A stretch of 64,000 bases of DNA from Nocardioides caeni (GTDB lineage Bacteria > Actinomycetota > Actinomycetes > Propionibacteriales > Nocardioidaceae), in contig NZ_STGW01000001.1 of the NCBI RefSeq assembly GCF_004912195.1, positions 303,073 to 367,072 on the forward strand, in the 5' to 3' direction. The stretch's first letter is position 1. Every line of letters starts with the position of its first letter. Below the pieces are notes generated by a model that had not been told where the DNA came from, did not search any database, and saw only the letters and a list, made by a program, of their open reading frames with translations. Both the position numbers and the translations under genes were made by a program. Below, piece after piece: positions 16,288 to 24,524 of the stretch.

Positions 16288-18287
16288 AGCGCTGCCGCCA
16301 GCTCGGTGCCCTGCTTGATCGCTCGCTTGGCGTCCAGCTCGGCAGCGACGTCGGCCCCGCCGATCAGGTGCAGGCGACCGGGGAAACCGGAGCCGGCGAG
16401 CTCGTCGTGGAGCTCGCGGACGGACTCCTGTCCGGCGCACAGCACGACCGAGTCGACGTCCAGCACGCGAGGGACGCCATCGACGCTGATGTGCAGGCCG
16501 GCGTCGTCGACCAGGTGGTAGGTGACGCCACTGAGCTGTTGGACGCCGAGGTCCTTGACGACGGCCCGGTGCACCCAGCCGGACGTCTTGCCCAGACCCT
16601 TGCCCTGCGTCTCGTCCTTGCGCTGCAGGAGCCAGACCTCGCGGGCCGGATCGCGCGGCGCCTTGTCGGTCACGCCGCCGCGGACGACGGCGGGGTCCGT
16701 GACGCCCCAGTGCGCCTTCCACTCCTCGAGGGTCTCCTCGCGGTGGGCCAGCAGCTCGGCGACGTCGAAGCCGATGCCGCCGGCGCCGATCACGGCGACC
16801 CGCGCACCGACCGGGACCCGGCCGGTGATCGCGTCGGGATAGGAGACCACCTTGGGGTGGTCGATCCCGGCGATCTGCGGCGTGCGTGGGGCGACGCCGG
16901 TCGCGATCACCACCTCGTCGTACCCGCTGAGCAGCTCGGGCGTCGCGCGGGTGGACAGCTTGACGTTGACGCCGAGGACCTCCATCCGGCGGCGGTAGTA
17001 GCGCAGCGTCTCGGCGAACTCCTCCTTGCCGGGGATCTGCATCGCCAGGCGGAACTGGCCGCCGATCTCGTCGCCCGCCTCGAAGAGGGTGACGTCGAGC
17101 CCGCGCTCCGCGGCGCTGACGGCGGTGGCCAGGCCGGCGGGGCCACCGCCGACGACGGCGACCCGCTTGGCCGAGCGGGTGGGGCTGAGCACCAGCGTGG
17201 TCTCGTGGCAGGCCCTGGGGTTGACCAGGCAGGAGGCCCGCTTGGCGCGGAAGGTGTGGTCGAGGCAGGCCTGGTTGCACCCGATGCAGGTGTTGATCTC
17301 GTCGCCGCGGCCCTCGCGCGCCTTGGCGACGAAGTCGGGGTCGGCGAGGAAGGGCCGGGCCATCGAGACCAGGTCGATGCCCTGCGCGAGCAGCGACTCG
17401 GCGACCTCGGGGGTGTTGATCCGGTTGCTGGCGCAGACCGGGATCGAGATCTCGCCCTTGAGGCGCAGCGTCACGTCGGCGAAGGCTGCCCGCGGCACCG
17501 AGGTGACGATGGTGGGGACCCGCGCCTCGTGCCAGCCGATGCCCGTGTTGATGACACTGGCGCCCGCCTCCTCGATGAGGTGCGCGAGCTCGACGGTCTC
17601 GTCCCACGTCTGGCCGTCGGGGAGCAGGTCGAGCAGCGACATCCGGTACATCACGAAGAAGTCAGGCAGCTCCTGCCGGATCCGGCGCACGATCTCGACG
17701 GGGAAGCGCATGCGGGCCTCGGCCGACCCGCCCCACTTGTCCGTACGGCGGTTGGTGCGCGCCGCGAGGAACTGATTGATCAGATAGCCCTCGGACCCCA
17801 TGACCTCGATGCCGTCGTAGCCCGCCTTCCGGGCCAGTCGCGCGGAGTCGACGAAGTCGTCGATCGTCCGCTCGACCATCCGGCCCGACATGGCGGAGGC
17901 CTTGAACGGGGTGATGGGGGACTGGGTCGCGCTGGCCGAGACGCTGAACGGCGTGTAGCCGTAGCGGCCGGCGTGGAGGAGCTGCAGGGCGATCTTGCCG
18001 CCGTGCTCGTGGACCGCGTCGGTGACGCGCTGGTGGCGGTGCGCGTTCATCCGGGTGGTCATCTGCGAGCCGAAGGGCAGCAGCCAACCACGCACGTTGG
18101 GGGCGTAGCCGCCGGTGACGATCAGTCCGGCGCCGCCGCGGGCGCGCTCGGCGAAGTAGGCCGCGAGCTCGTCGACGTGCCAGGGGCGGTCCTCGAGTCC
18201 GGTGTGCATGGAGCCCATGACGGTGCGGGACTGGAGCTCGAGCCCGCCGACGACGGCGGGGCTGGTGAGCAGCGGGTGATGGGTCAT
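16284..18287 (-). CDS. fadH: 2,4-dienoyl-CoA reductase-type FMN/FAD/Fe-S oxidoreductase
   Basis: The 667-residue enzyme has an old-yellow-enzyme TIM barrel binding FMN (about 1-330), a 4Fe-4S cluster CIGCNQACLDHTF with a further Cys in the following ASCLVNP (about 332-350), and a FAD/NAD(P) domain starting AVVGGGPAGLA (about 378). This is the FadH layout: NADPH-dependent reduction of 2,4-dienoyl-CoA during unsaturated fatty-acid beta-oxidation, though related enzymes reduce other enones. Length is normal. The ATG overlaps the PadR stop (ATGA), tying expression to that regulator. Confidence 0.88.
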   Translation of the reverse strand: MTHHPLLTSPAVVGGLELQSRTVMGSMHTGLEDRPWHVDELAAYFAERARGGAGLIVTGGYAPNVRGWLLPFGSQMTTRMNAHRHQRVTDAVHEHGGKIALQLLHAGRYGYTPFSVSASATQSPITPFKASAMSGRMVERTIDDFVDSARLARKAGYDGIEVMGSEGYLINQFLAARTNRRTDKWGGSAEARMRFPVEIVRRIRQELPDFFVMYRMSLLDLLPDGQTWDETVELAHLIEEAGASVINTGIGWHEARVPTIVTSVPRAAFADVTLRLKGEISIPVCASNRINTPEVAESLLAQGIDLVSMARPFLADPDFVAKAREGRGDEINTCIGCNQACLDHTFRAKRASCLVNPRACHETTLVLSPTRSAKRVAVVGGGPAGLATAVSAAERGLDVTLFEAGDEIGGQFRLAMQIPGKEEFAETLRYYRRRMEVLGVNVKLSTRATPELLSGYDEVVIATGVAPRTPQIAGIDHPKVVSYPDAITGRVPVGARVAVIGAGGIGFDVAELLAHREETLEEWKAHWGVTDPAVVRGGVTDKAPRDPAREVWLLQRKDETQGKGLGKTSGWVHRAVVKDLGVQQLSGVTYHLVDDAGLHISVDGVPRVLDVDSVVLCAGQESVRELHDELAGSGFPGRLHLIGGADVAAELDAKRAIKQGTELAAAL

Positions 18288-18820
18288 CGGGACTCCTCGG
18301 AAGGTGCGGTGGTGTGGGCGTCGAGGTATTCGGTCAGCCAGCGGACCCAGAACTCCTCCATGAGGAGCCCGCCGCGCAGGACGAGGTAGACGTCGAGCTC
18401 GGTCGCTGACAGGGCCGCCGGGTCGGGGAAGTCCCGGGCGGCGAGGAATTCATAGAGGGAGTGGCGCTTGACGTGCTCGTCGAGCTGGCGCCGGAGGTCG
18501 TCGAGCAGTGCCGCCCGGTCGCCGTAGGACGCGCCGCGCATCTTCACGCTGACGCTGCTGCGCATCGCCTCGGGGTCGGTCGGCTCGCCGATCCAGCGCG
18601 CGAGCTCCGCGCGTCCGGTGTCGGTCACGGCGTAGGACTTCCCCCCGTCGTCGACCCGTTGGACCCAGCCGTCCTTCTCCATGCGGCCCAGGACGCGGTA
18701 GATCTGCTGGTGGGTGGCGCTCCAGAAGAAGCCGATGGACGCGTCGAAGCGCCGGGTCAGCTCCGCGCCGGACGCGGCGCGCTCGCTGAGGGAGACCAGC
18801 AGGGCGTGCTCGAGGGCCAT
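18284..18820 (-). CDS. PadR family transcriptional regulator
   Basis: The 178-residue protein has a winged helix (LEHALLVSLSERAASGAELTRRFD, then THQQIYRVLGRMEKDGWVQ) and the C-terminal helices of the PadR/Vir-type family for dimerisation. I chose ATG 18820 since the conserved domain begins at once. A perfect 28 bp palindrome sits 24 bp upstream, so autoregulation of the regulator-fadH-NTF2 operon is very likely. The ligand is probably an aromatic acid or acyl compound but is unknown. Confidence 0.87.
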   Translation of the reverse strand: MALEHALLVSLSERAASGAELTRRFDASIGFFWSATHQQIYRVLGRMEKDGWVQRVDDGGKSYAVTDTGRAELARWIGEPTDPEAMRSSVSVKMRGASYGDRAALLDDLRRQLDEHVKRHSLYEFLAARDFPDPAALSATELDVYLVLRGGLLMEEFWVRWLTEYLDAHTTAPSEESR

Positions 18821-18843
18821 GGGCCCACTGTGCCCCACCCCGG

Positions 18844-18871
18844 ACTCGTTTGCAACTAGTTGCAAACGAGT
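18844..18871. promoter_or_regulatory. 28 bp perfect palindrome, PadR operator candidate
   Basis: Both halves read ACTCGTTTGCAACT inward, so the site is fully symmetric around CTAG. It lies 24 bp before the PadR start and 7 bp after the stop of the upstream SDR gene. The TTTGCAA half-sites and position point to an autoregulatory operator; as a transcript it would also form a perfect hairpin after the SDR gene. Confidence 0.75.
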
Positions 18872-18877
18872 TTCAGA

Positions 18878-19735
18878 TCACCGGCCGTAGCGCCGGAAGC
18901 CCCGCATCCGGCCGATGTAGGACCGCAGCCGCCGGGCCGGGACGGGACGCGGCCAGTCGGTGGCCCGGAACCACGCGTCGGAGCCGCCGTCGACGAAGAC
19001 GACGCTGCCGCAGAGGAAGTCGGCGGCATCGGAGAGCATGTGCACCACCCAGGCGGCGAGGTGCTCCGGGTCGCCGTAGCCGCCGATCGGGACGGGGAAG
19101 GCCTTGATCCGCTTGGCCTCCGCCGGGGTGGCGAGCTGCTGCTCCAGCAGTGGCGTCATGACGGCTCCGGGGGCGAGGGCGTTGAGCCGGATGCCGGCCC
19201 CCGCCCACTCGCGGGTGACCGCCTGCTGGCGCACCCAGTGGCTGACCGCGATCTTGCTGGCGGCGTAGGCGAAGGTGGGAGCCGCGCGGCCGAGGAGGCG
19301 CAGCGTGCCGACCGCCCGGTCGACGTCACCGTCCAGCAGGGCGCGGACGACGCGCCGGGGGACGAGTGGCACGGTGGTCGTCGAGTTGCTGGCGAACACG
19401 ACGACCTTGGCGCGGTCCGCCGCCGCCAGAGCCGGGCGCCAGGCCGCGAGCAGGTCGGTGACGCCGAGGACGTTGACCTCGCTGATCAGTCGCGGACGCT
19501 CGCGGCCGGGAGCCGGGCCGAGGCCCGCGGCCATCACGGCGCCGTCCAGCACGCCGCCGCACCGCTCGAGGACGGAGGTGGCCGCCGCGACGCGTCCCGC
19601 AGGGGTCGACAGGTCCGCGACGACGTCGGCGTCCCTCAGGTCGACGGTGACGACGGTGTGGCCGTCGCGGCGCAGGCGATCGACGACCGCCGCTCCCATG
19701 CCGGAGGCGGAGCCGGTGACTGCGTAGATGCCCAC
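18878..19735 (-). CDS. SDR family oxidoreductase (3-alpha-hydroxysteroid dehydrogenase-like)
   Basis: The 285-residue protein starts IYAVTGSASGMGAAVV, has VVFASNSTT and a YAASK active-site block, and lacks the usual NNAG (VMAAGLG instead). These features are shared with the 3-alpha/carbonyl reductase SDRs related to Comamonas HsdA. Start GTG 19735 lies 10 bp after a box that fits the KstR consensus TnnAACnnGTTnnA, supporting a lipid or steroid role. It follows the HxlR-SCP2 gene on the same strand. Confidence 0.8.
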   Translation of the reverse strand: MGIYAVTGSASGMGAAVVDRLRRDGHTVVTVDLRDADVVADLSTPAGRVAAATSVLERCGGVLDGAVMAAGLGPAPGRERPRLISEVNVLGVTDLLAAWRPALAAADRAKVVVFASNSTTTVPLVPRRVVRALLDGDVDRAVGTLRLLGRAAPTFAYAASKIAVSHWVRQQAVTREWAGAGIRLNALAPGAVMTPLLEQQLATPAEAKRIKAFPVPIGGYGDPEHLAAWVVHMLSDAADFLCGSVVFVDGGSDAWFRATDWPRPVPARRLRSYIGRMRGFRRYGR

Positions 19736-19744
19736 GCGCCGACT

Positions 19745-19760
19745 CTAGAACACGTTCTAG
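19745..19760. promoter_or_regulatory. KstR-type box CTAGAACACGTTCTAG
   Basis: The core 19746-19759 matches TnnAACnnGTTnnA, the published operator of the mycobacterial cholesterol regulator KstR. The arms are 7 bp with a 2 bp spacer. It overlaps the TAG stop of the HxlR gene and sits just before the SDR start. A matching site is at 32013-32026. Confidence 0.65.
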
Positions 19761-20485
19761 TGAGCTGCGGGCTCGTCCGCGGCGACCAGTGCCGTGGCGG
19801 AGCGCTGCGACCGCTCCCGGGTGACATCCGCCCACGGGCTCCACAGGAACCAGCGGGGCAGGGCACGCACCAGCCGCGGCGCCCCGTCGACCGTGATCCG
19901 CCCGGCGTCCACCGCCTCCGCCCAGGTGCAGTAGCCCTGGAAGACGTCGGCCAGCGCAGGCGTCGACCCCGCGACCGCCACGTCCGCGTCGAAGCCCGGG
20001 TGCTGCAGGCAGACCGACGCCTCGGTGGGCGTCATGACCAGCCAGATGGTCGTCGGATCGGGTGCGGTGTGGCGGAACTCGACCACGGTGCGGCCCGGCG
20101 GCAGCCGGCCGTGGTCCACGCGCCGGTGCATCCACCACATGAGCGTGGTGGGGGCGACGTCGTGGGGCCGCATCTCCTCGAAGAGCCACTCGATCGCCCA
20201 CCGCCCGAGGCTGTCGATCACTCGCTCCAGGTCGCGGCCGGCCGGCGTGAGGTGGTATTCGCTGCCCCGCCCGGTGGGCGAGGGCCAGGTCTCCAGCACC
20301 CCGCGCTTCTCGAGGTGTCGCAGCCGTTGCACCAGCAGGGAGCGGGAGATGCCCGGCATCGCGCGGGCGATGTCGTTGAAGCGGGTGTTGCCGAGCACCA
20401 GCTCCCTGATGATCAGCGGGGTCCACCGGTCGGCGACCACCTCGGAGGCCATCGAGACGGGGCAGTAGTTGCCGTAGTCGGGCAT
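19757..20485 (-). CDS. HxlR-family regulator with C-terminal SCP2-like domain
   Basis: The 242-residue protein begins MPDYGNYCPVSMASEVVADRW, an HxlR winged helix with the conserved redox-type Cys near the start (residue 8), followed by RFNDIARAMPGISRSLLVQRLRHLEKRGVLE. The rest (about 125-230) has the look of an SCP2 sterol-carrier fold, which could bind an acyl or steroid effector. It is divergent from an acyl-CoA dehydrogenase, the probable target, and ends inside the KstR-type box. Confidence 0.82.
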   Translation of the reverse strand: MPDYGNYCPVSMASEVVADRWTPLIIRELVLGNTRFNDIARAMPGISRSLLVQRLRHLEKRGVLETWPSPTGRGSEYHLTPAGRDLERVIDSLGRWAIEWLFEEMRPHDVAPTTLMWWMHRRVDHGRLPPGRTVVEFRHTAPDPTTIWLVMTPTEASVCLQHPGFDADVAVAGSTPALADVFQGYCTWAEAVDAGRITVDGAPRLVRALPRWFLWSPWADVTRERSQRSATALVAADEPAAH

Positions 20486-20535
20486 GACGCCATCGTCCTC
20501 TGCCGGGGCCGCCGTGGGTAGTCCTCCCATTGGAC

Positions 20536-20576
20536 CACCGGGGTCACTTTTGTGGACTGGTTGGCGGTCCCCGGTG
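20536..20576. promoter_or_regulatory. inverted repeat CACCGGGG...CCCCGGTG
   Basis: Perfect 8 bp arms lie 25 bp apart between the divergent HxlR and acyl-CoA dehydrogenase genes, together with repeated TGGAC words. This is a plausible binding region for the HxlR protein. Confidence 0.4.
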
Positions 20577-20593
20577 CGCGGACAGTGGTCGAC

Positions 20594-21766
20594 ATGACGA
20601 CCATGACGACCGGGACCACCACGACCACCTCGACCACACCGACCGAAGAGGCAACCACCGCCCCCACCCCTCTCGCCCGGGCCACCGCGCTCGGCCCCCG
20701 CATCGCCGCCCACGCGTCGCGCCATGACGCCGACGGCACCTTCGTCGCCGAGGCGTACGACGAGCTCCGCGCCGCCGGCCTCCTGCGGGCGGCCGTCCCC
20801 GTCGAGCTCGGCGGGGACGGTGCGACCATCCGCGAGCTGACGGCGCTGCAGCGCGAGCTCGGCCACCACTGCGGCTCCACGGCCCTCGCCAGCGCGATGC
20901 ACCAGCACGTCGTGGCGTTCACCGCCTGGCGCTACCGCCGGGGTCTCCCGGGCGCCGAGGCGACCCTGCGCCGGATCGCCGAGGAGCAGATCCTGCTGGT
21001 CTCGACCGGTGGCGGCGACTACACCCACCCGCACGGCGAGGCGGTCAAGGTCGACGGCGGCTACCGGGTCACCGGCCGCAAGCGCTTCGCCAGCCAGTCC
21101 GAGCAGGGCGCGGTGATGTCGACGATGTTCTGCTTCGACGACCCCGCGCAGGGCCGTCGGGTCCTGAACATGGCGGTTCCCTTCGTCTCCGAGGGCGTGA
21201 CCGTCGCCGACAACTGGGACACCCTCGGCATGCGGGGGACCGCCAGCAACGACATCGACCTCGTCGACGTCTTCGTCCCCGAGGAGAAGGTGCTCGCCAA
21301 CCGCCCGTGGGGCGTGCTCGACCCGCCGCTGCAGGTGATCTCGAGCATCGCGTTCCCGATCGTCACCGGCGCCTACCTGGGCGTGGCCGAGGCGGCCTAC
21401 GAGGCGGCGGTCGCCGCGGCGGCTCGCCGCTCCGACGACCCGCTCGTGCAACGGCAGGTCGGCGTCATGCGAGCTCGCCTGCAGGTCGCGGCCTGGGCCC
21501 TCGACGGCGCGCTCGCGCTCGTCGGCGACGACCCGTCGCCGTCGTACGACACGGTGCTGGCGGTGATGGCCGCCAAGTCCGAGGTCGCTCGCGCCGGCAT
21601 CGAGGTCTGCGACCTCGCGATGGAGGTCGCGGGAGGTCCGGCGTTCTTCCGGGGCTCCGTCATCGAGCGCTGCTATCGCGACGTCCGGGCCGCGAAGTTC
21701 CACCCGTTCACGCCCGAGGACACGCTGGTCGCCCTCGGCAGGGACGCCCTCGGCATCGAGGCGTGA
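20594..21766 (+). CDS. acyl-CoA dehydrogenase family protein
   Basis: The 390-residue flavoprotein has the acyl-CoA dehydrogenase fold: an N-terminal helical domain (ELTALQRELGHHCGSTALASAMHQH), a middle beta-domain (YRVTGRKRFASQSEQGAV...DNWDTLGMRGTASNDIDL) and a C-terminal helical bundle ending HPFTPEDTLVALGRDALG. The catalytic Glu of classical enzymes is not obvious, and the sequence is closer to the DszC/HsaA-type flavin monooxygenase branch. The start MTTMTTG follows a threonine-rich leader. It is controlled with the divergent HxlR gene. Confidence 0.83.
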   Translation: MTTMTTGTTTTTSTTPTEEATTAPTPLARATALGPRIAAHASRHDADGTFVAEAYDELRAAGLLRAAVPVELGGDGATIRELTALQRELGHHCGSTALASAMHQHVVAFTAWRYRRGLPGAEATLRRIAEEQILLVSTGGGDYTHPHGEAVKVDGGYRVTGRKRFASQSEQGAVMSTMFCFDDPAQGRRVLNMAVPFVSEGVTVADNWDTLGMRGTASNDIDLVDVFVPEEKVLANRPWGVLDPPLQVISSIAFPIVTGAYLGVAEAAYEAAVAAAARRSDDPLVQRQVGVMRARLQVAAWALDGALALVGDDPSPSYDTVLAVMAAKSEVARAGIEVCDLAMEVAGGPAFFRGSVIERCYRDVRAAKFHPFTPEDTLVALGRDALGIEA

Positions 21767-21773
21767 CCGGCCC

Positions 21774-21813
21774 CGGCCGGGCCACCACCGCGTGGGGCGG
21801 GGTGGCCCGGCCG
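21774..21813. terminator. bidirectional hairpin terminator
   Basis: Perfect 13 bp GC-rich arms (21774-21786 and 21801-21813) with a 14 bp loop lie between the acyl-CoA dehydrogenase stop and the stop of a minus-strand small gene. No T-run follows, as usual in high-GC actinobacteria. Confidence 0.65.
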
Positions 21814-21818
21814 TGCCC

Positions 21819-22178
21819 TCACGGCCGTCCGAGCACCCCGGCGTCGTGCGCCTTGAGCACCGACGTCCTGTCGGCGGCGGTCAGCTCGCCCGAGGCGACG
21901 GCGTCGTCGAGACGCTCAGCGAGGGCCGAGACGAACGCCGCCTCCCGCTCGGCCCGCTCCGCATCCGTGGGATGCGTGCGCTGCTCACCCTCGGCCGGCT
22001 GGTCCGCGTCGGCCGGGCGTTGCGCGGCGCGGACCGCGTCGAGCCGCCGGCCACGGCCCCGGTGGCCCGAGGACGTGGACCGCGTCCGGGGGACGACGGT
22101 GTGCGCTAGGCTGGCAGCACCACCGAGGGTCGTCGGCGACGACGGACGCCCGGTGATGATCAGCTGATCGCCGCCCAC
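21819..22178 (-). CDS. hypothetical small protein
   Basis: This is an uncertain gene of up to 119 residues. The last 50 residues (DAERAEREAAFVSALAERLDDAVASGELTAADRTSV in part) have strong GC-ending codons and read as two amphipathic helices. The N-terminal half is Arg/Pro/Ser-rich and disordered. The start is unsure: GTG 22178 is used, while 22238 is also open. A hairpin terminator just beyond its stop supports a real transcript. I recognise no family. Confidence 0.4.
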   Translation of the reverse strand: MGGDQLIITGRPSSPTTLGGAASLAHTVVPRTRSTSSGHRGRGRRLDAVRAAQRPADADQPAEGEQRTHPTDAERAEREAAFVSALAERLDDAVASGELTAADRTSVLKAHDAGVLGRP

Positions 22179-22240
22179 CCGCAGCAGCGCGTGGTGCGAC
22201 GGTGAACCGTGCGGGTCCGCCCGCACTCGGAAGGACACCT

Positions 22241-24391
22241 GTGGGTCGTGGAGGCCAGCGGGGTGCGACGCAGCAGCGGCGCAACCCCCAGGCGGGGCGT
22301 CAGCGCCGCAACGAGGAAGGCATCATCCCCCAGCTCGCCCGCGCCGTGCGCGAGGTCGAGGCCGCGGTCGCCCGCCGCTCCGCGATGCCGGAGGTGCGTG
22401 CGAAGTTCCAGGTCATCGCCTTGCTGGCCCGCGAGGAGCGGGCCCGCGTCAAGACCGACCCCGGGCTCTCCGAGGGGCGTCGTGGCGAGGAGCTCAAGCG
22501 TCTCGACGGCATCGCGACCATCCTCGCCCAGACGGCTGCGCGTGACAGCACGCTCTTCACGCTCCTCGACGAGAACGCCGAGATCAGCGAGGCCGCCAAG
22601 GCCGTGCGCCGCGAGCTGCTCCGCAAGGCGGGCATCGACGAGCCCGAGCCGGAACCCGAGCCCGTCGCCGAGGACCAGGAGGCGCTCGCCCTCCTCGAGA
22701 AGCGGGTCATCCCGCTGTCGGTCCAGGCCCGACAGCTCGCGAACCCGTTCCTGGTGCCCGACTTCTCCCACGCGCGGGCCAAGGTCCGGCCCCGCCGCCT
22801 CGCCGGCTGGGAGCTCCTCGAGCCGCTCTTCCGCTCCTTCGAGAGGGCCGCTCCGGACGCGCCCGCCTGCATGCCGCTGCCGGAGGCCGATCAGCTGACC
22901 GCGCTGACGGGACGCCACGCGCCCGCCGGCCGTGAGCTGATGGCGCACCAGGCCCAGCTCATCGCCTCCGCGGCCGAGGGCCACCGCACCTACCTGCTCG
23001 CCGACGAGCCCGGGCTGGGCAAGACCGCCCAGGCGCTCCTGGCAGCGGAGGCGGCCGGCGCGTTCCCGCTGCTCGCGGTCGTGCCCAATGTCGTGAAGAC
23101 CAACTGGGCCCGCGAGGTCGAGCTGTGGACCCCGCACCGCACGGCCACGGTCATGCACGGCGACGGTGCCGACGCCGACGGCTTCGCCGACGTGTTCATC
23201 GTCAACTACGAGATCCTCGACCGGCACGTCGGCTGGCTCGGGACGCACGGCTTCCGCGGCATGATCGTCGACGAGGCCCACTACATCAAGAACAAGACCT
23301 CCCAGCGCTCCCAGAACGTCCTGGAGATCTCCTCGCGGATCCGCAACCGCATCGCGAGCCCGCTCCTGATGGCCCTGACCGGCACCCCGCTGATCAACGA
23401 CATCGAGGACTTCCGGGCCATCTGGCAGTTCCTCGGCTGGATCGACGAGGTCGTCCCCCAGGGCGAGCTGATGGAGGCGCTCGAGGAGACCGGTCTCACC
23501 CCGGCCGACCCCGGCTTCTACCCGGCGGCGCGCCGCGCCGTCGTCGAGGAGGGCATCGTCCGGCGCCGCAAGATCGACGTCGCCGCCGACATCCCCGCCC
23601 GACGGATCGCCGACATGCCCGTCGAGCTCGAGGGGGAGGCCGGCCGATCGATCCGCAAGGCGGAGCAGGAGCTGGCCCGCCGCATGGTCGAGCGCTACGA
23701 CGCCGCGATCGCCACGCGTCGTACGGGCGCGGTGGTGGAGGGCATCGACCACCGACTCGTGCGCCAGGTCGCCGGCTGGGAGCGGGAGGACAACTCGGCC
23801 AAGACCGGCGAGAACGTCTTCATGATGATGCGCCGCATCGGTCAGGCGAAGGCCGGGCTCGCGGCCGACTACACCGCCCAGCTGGCCCGCAACGTCGGCA
23901 AGGTCGTGTTCTTCGCCAAGCACATCGACGTGATGGACGCGGCCGAGGCGACCTTCGCCGACCGCGGCATCCGCTTCAGCTCGATCCGCGGGGACCAGAG
24001 CTCGACCGCGCGACAGAAGGCGATCGACGACTTCGTCAACGACCCCGACGTCCAGGTCGCGGTCTGCTCGCTGACCGCCGCCGGCGTCGGCCTCAACCTC
24101 CAGGTCGCCTCCAACCTGGTGCTCGCCGAGCTCTCCTGGACCGACGCCGAGCAGACCCAGGCCATCGACCGCGTGCACCGCATTGGCCAGTCCGAGCCGG
24201 TCACCGCATGGCGGGTCATTGCGACGCAGACCCTCGACACCCGCATCGCCGAGCTGATCGACAAGAAGGCCGGCCTCGCCGCCCGTGCCCTCGACGGCGC
24301 CGGCGAGGAGGTCGAGGGTGGAGCCATCGACCTGCAGACCGAGGCCCTCGTGGCGCTGCTGACCTCGGCACTGGAGGAGCGCGGCGCCTGA
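22241..24391 (+). CDS. SNF2-family DEAD/DEAH helicase
   Basis: The 716-residue ATPase has the SNF2 motifs in order: motif I DEPGLGKTAQA near 254, DEAH box VDEAHYIKN near 343, MALTGTP near 383, and the C-terminal helicase lobe with QAIDRVHRIGQSE near 640. The N-terminal 220 residues are helical and charged, with an EPEPEPEP spacer, and resemble no domain I know. It would translocate on duplex DNA in repair or replication-fork processing. GTG 22241 was chosen because GGAAGGA lies 5 bp before it. An RNA-level hairpin repeat follows the gene. Confidence 0.87.
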   Translation: MGRGGQRGATQQRRNPQAGRQRRNEEGIIPQLARAVREVEAAVARRSAMPEVRAKFQVIALLAREERARVKTDPGLSEGRRGEELKRLDGIATILAQTAARDSTLFTLLDENAEISEAAKAVRRELLRKAGIDEPEPEPEPVAEDQEALALLEKRVIPLSVQARQLANPFLVPDFSHARAKVRPRRLAGWELLEPLFRSFERAAPDAPACMPLPEADQLTALTGRHAPAGRELMAHQAQLIASAAEGHRTYLLADEPGLGKTAQALLAAEAAGAFPLLAVVPNVVKTNWAREVELWTPHRTATVMHGDGADADGFADVFIVNYEILDRHVGWLGTHGFRGMIVDEAHYIKNKTSQRSQNVLEISSRIRNRIASPLLMALTGTPLINDIEDFRAIWQFLGWIDEVVPQGELMEALEETGLTPADPGFYPAARRAVVEEGIVRRRKIDVAADIPARRIADMPVELEGEAGRSIRKAEQELARRMVERYDAAIATRRTGAVVEGIDHRLVRQVAGWEREDNSAKTGENVFMMMRRIGQAKAGLAADYTAQLARNVGKVVFFAKHIDVMDAAEATFADRGIRFSSIRGDQSSTARQKAIDDFVNDPDVQVAVCSLTAAGVGLNLQVASNLVLAELSWTDAEQTQAIDRVHRIGQSEPVTAWRVIATQTLDTRIAELIDKKAGLAARALDGAGEEVEGGAIDLQTEALVALLTSALEERGA

Positions 24392-24408
24392 GCCACCTCC
24401 GGGCGGGG

Positions 24409-24445
24409 GGTCTCGAGACGGCCGTCGTCGGCCTCCTCGACCACC
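24409..24445. repeat. GGT-GAGGAG type dispersed repeat, copy 2
   Basis: The sequence runs from GGTCTCGAGACGGCCG to CGGCCTCCTCGACCACC and forms an imperfect hairpin 18 bp after the helicase stop. It may terminate transcription. It belongs with the copies at 320-356 and 37725-37783. Confidence 0.5.
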
Positions 24446-24459
24446 GCGGCACCGTCCGA

Positions 24460-24486
24460 TGTCACATTCGCCGGGGCTGTCCCGTC
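24460..24486 (+). promoter_or_regulatory. ECF41-type promoter TGTCACA-N16-CGTC
   Basis: The -35 TGTCACA (24460-24466) and -10 CGTC (24483-24486) are separated by exactly 16 bp, the published consensus for ECF41 sigma factors. It stands 38 bp before the oxidoreductase start and should be recognised by the ECF41 factor encoded two genes on, giving autoregulation. Confidence 0.85.
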
Positions 24487-24488
24487 CA

Positions 24489-24512
24489 CCTGTCATGGAG
24501 AGCAATGACAGG
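24489..24512. promoter_or_regulatory. inverted repeat CCTGTCAT-N8-ATGACAGG
   Basis: Perfect 8 bp arms with an 8 bp spacer lie at the expected transcription start of the ECF41 promoter, 12 bp before the GTG start of the oxidoreductase. It could be an operator or a leader hairpin. Confidence 0.5.
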
Positions 24513-24524
24513 CAGACTGGGACC

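Noticed and set aside
16284-18287. Trimethylamine dehydrogenase as identity of the FMN/Fe-S enzyme
   Set aside because: Same fold, but the operon with PadR and an NTF2 protein and the overall pattern suit the FadH branch better; kept as a remote alternative.
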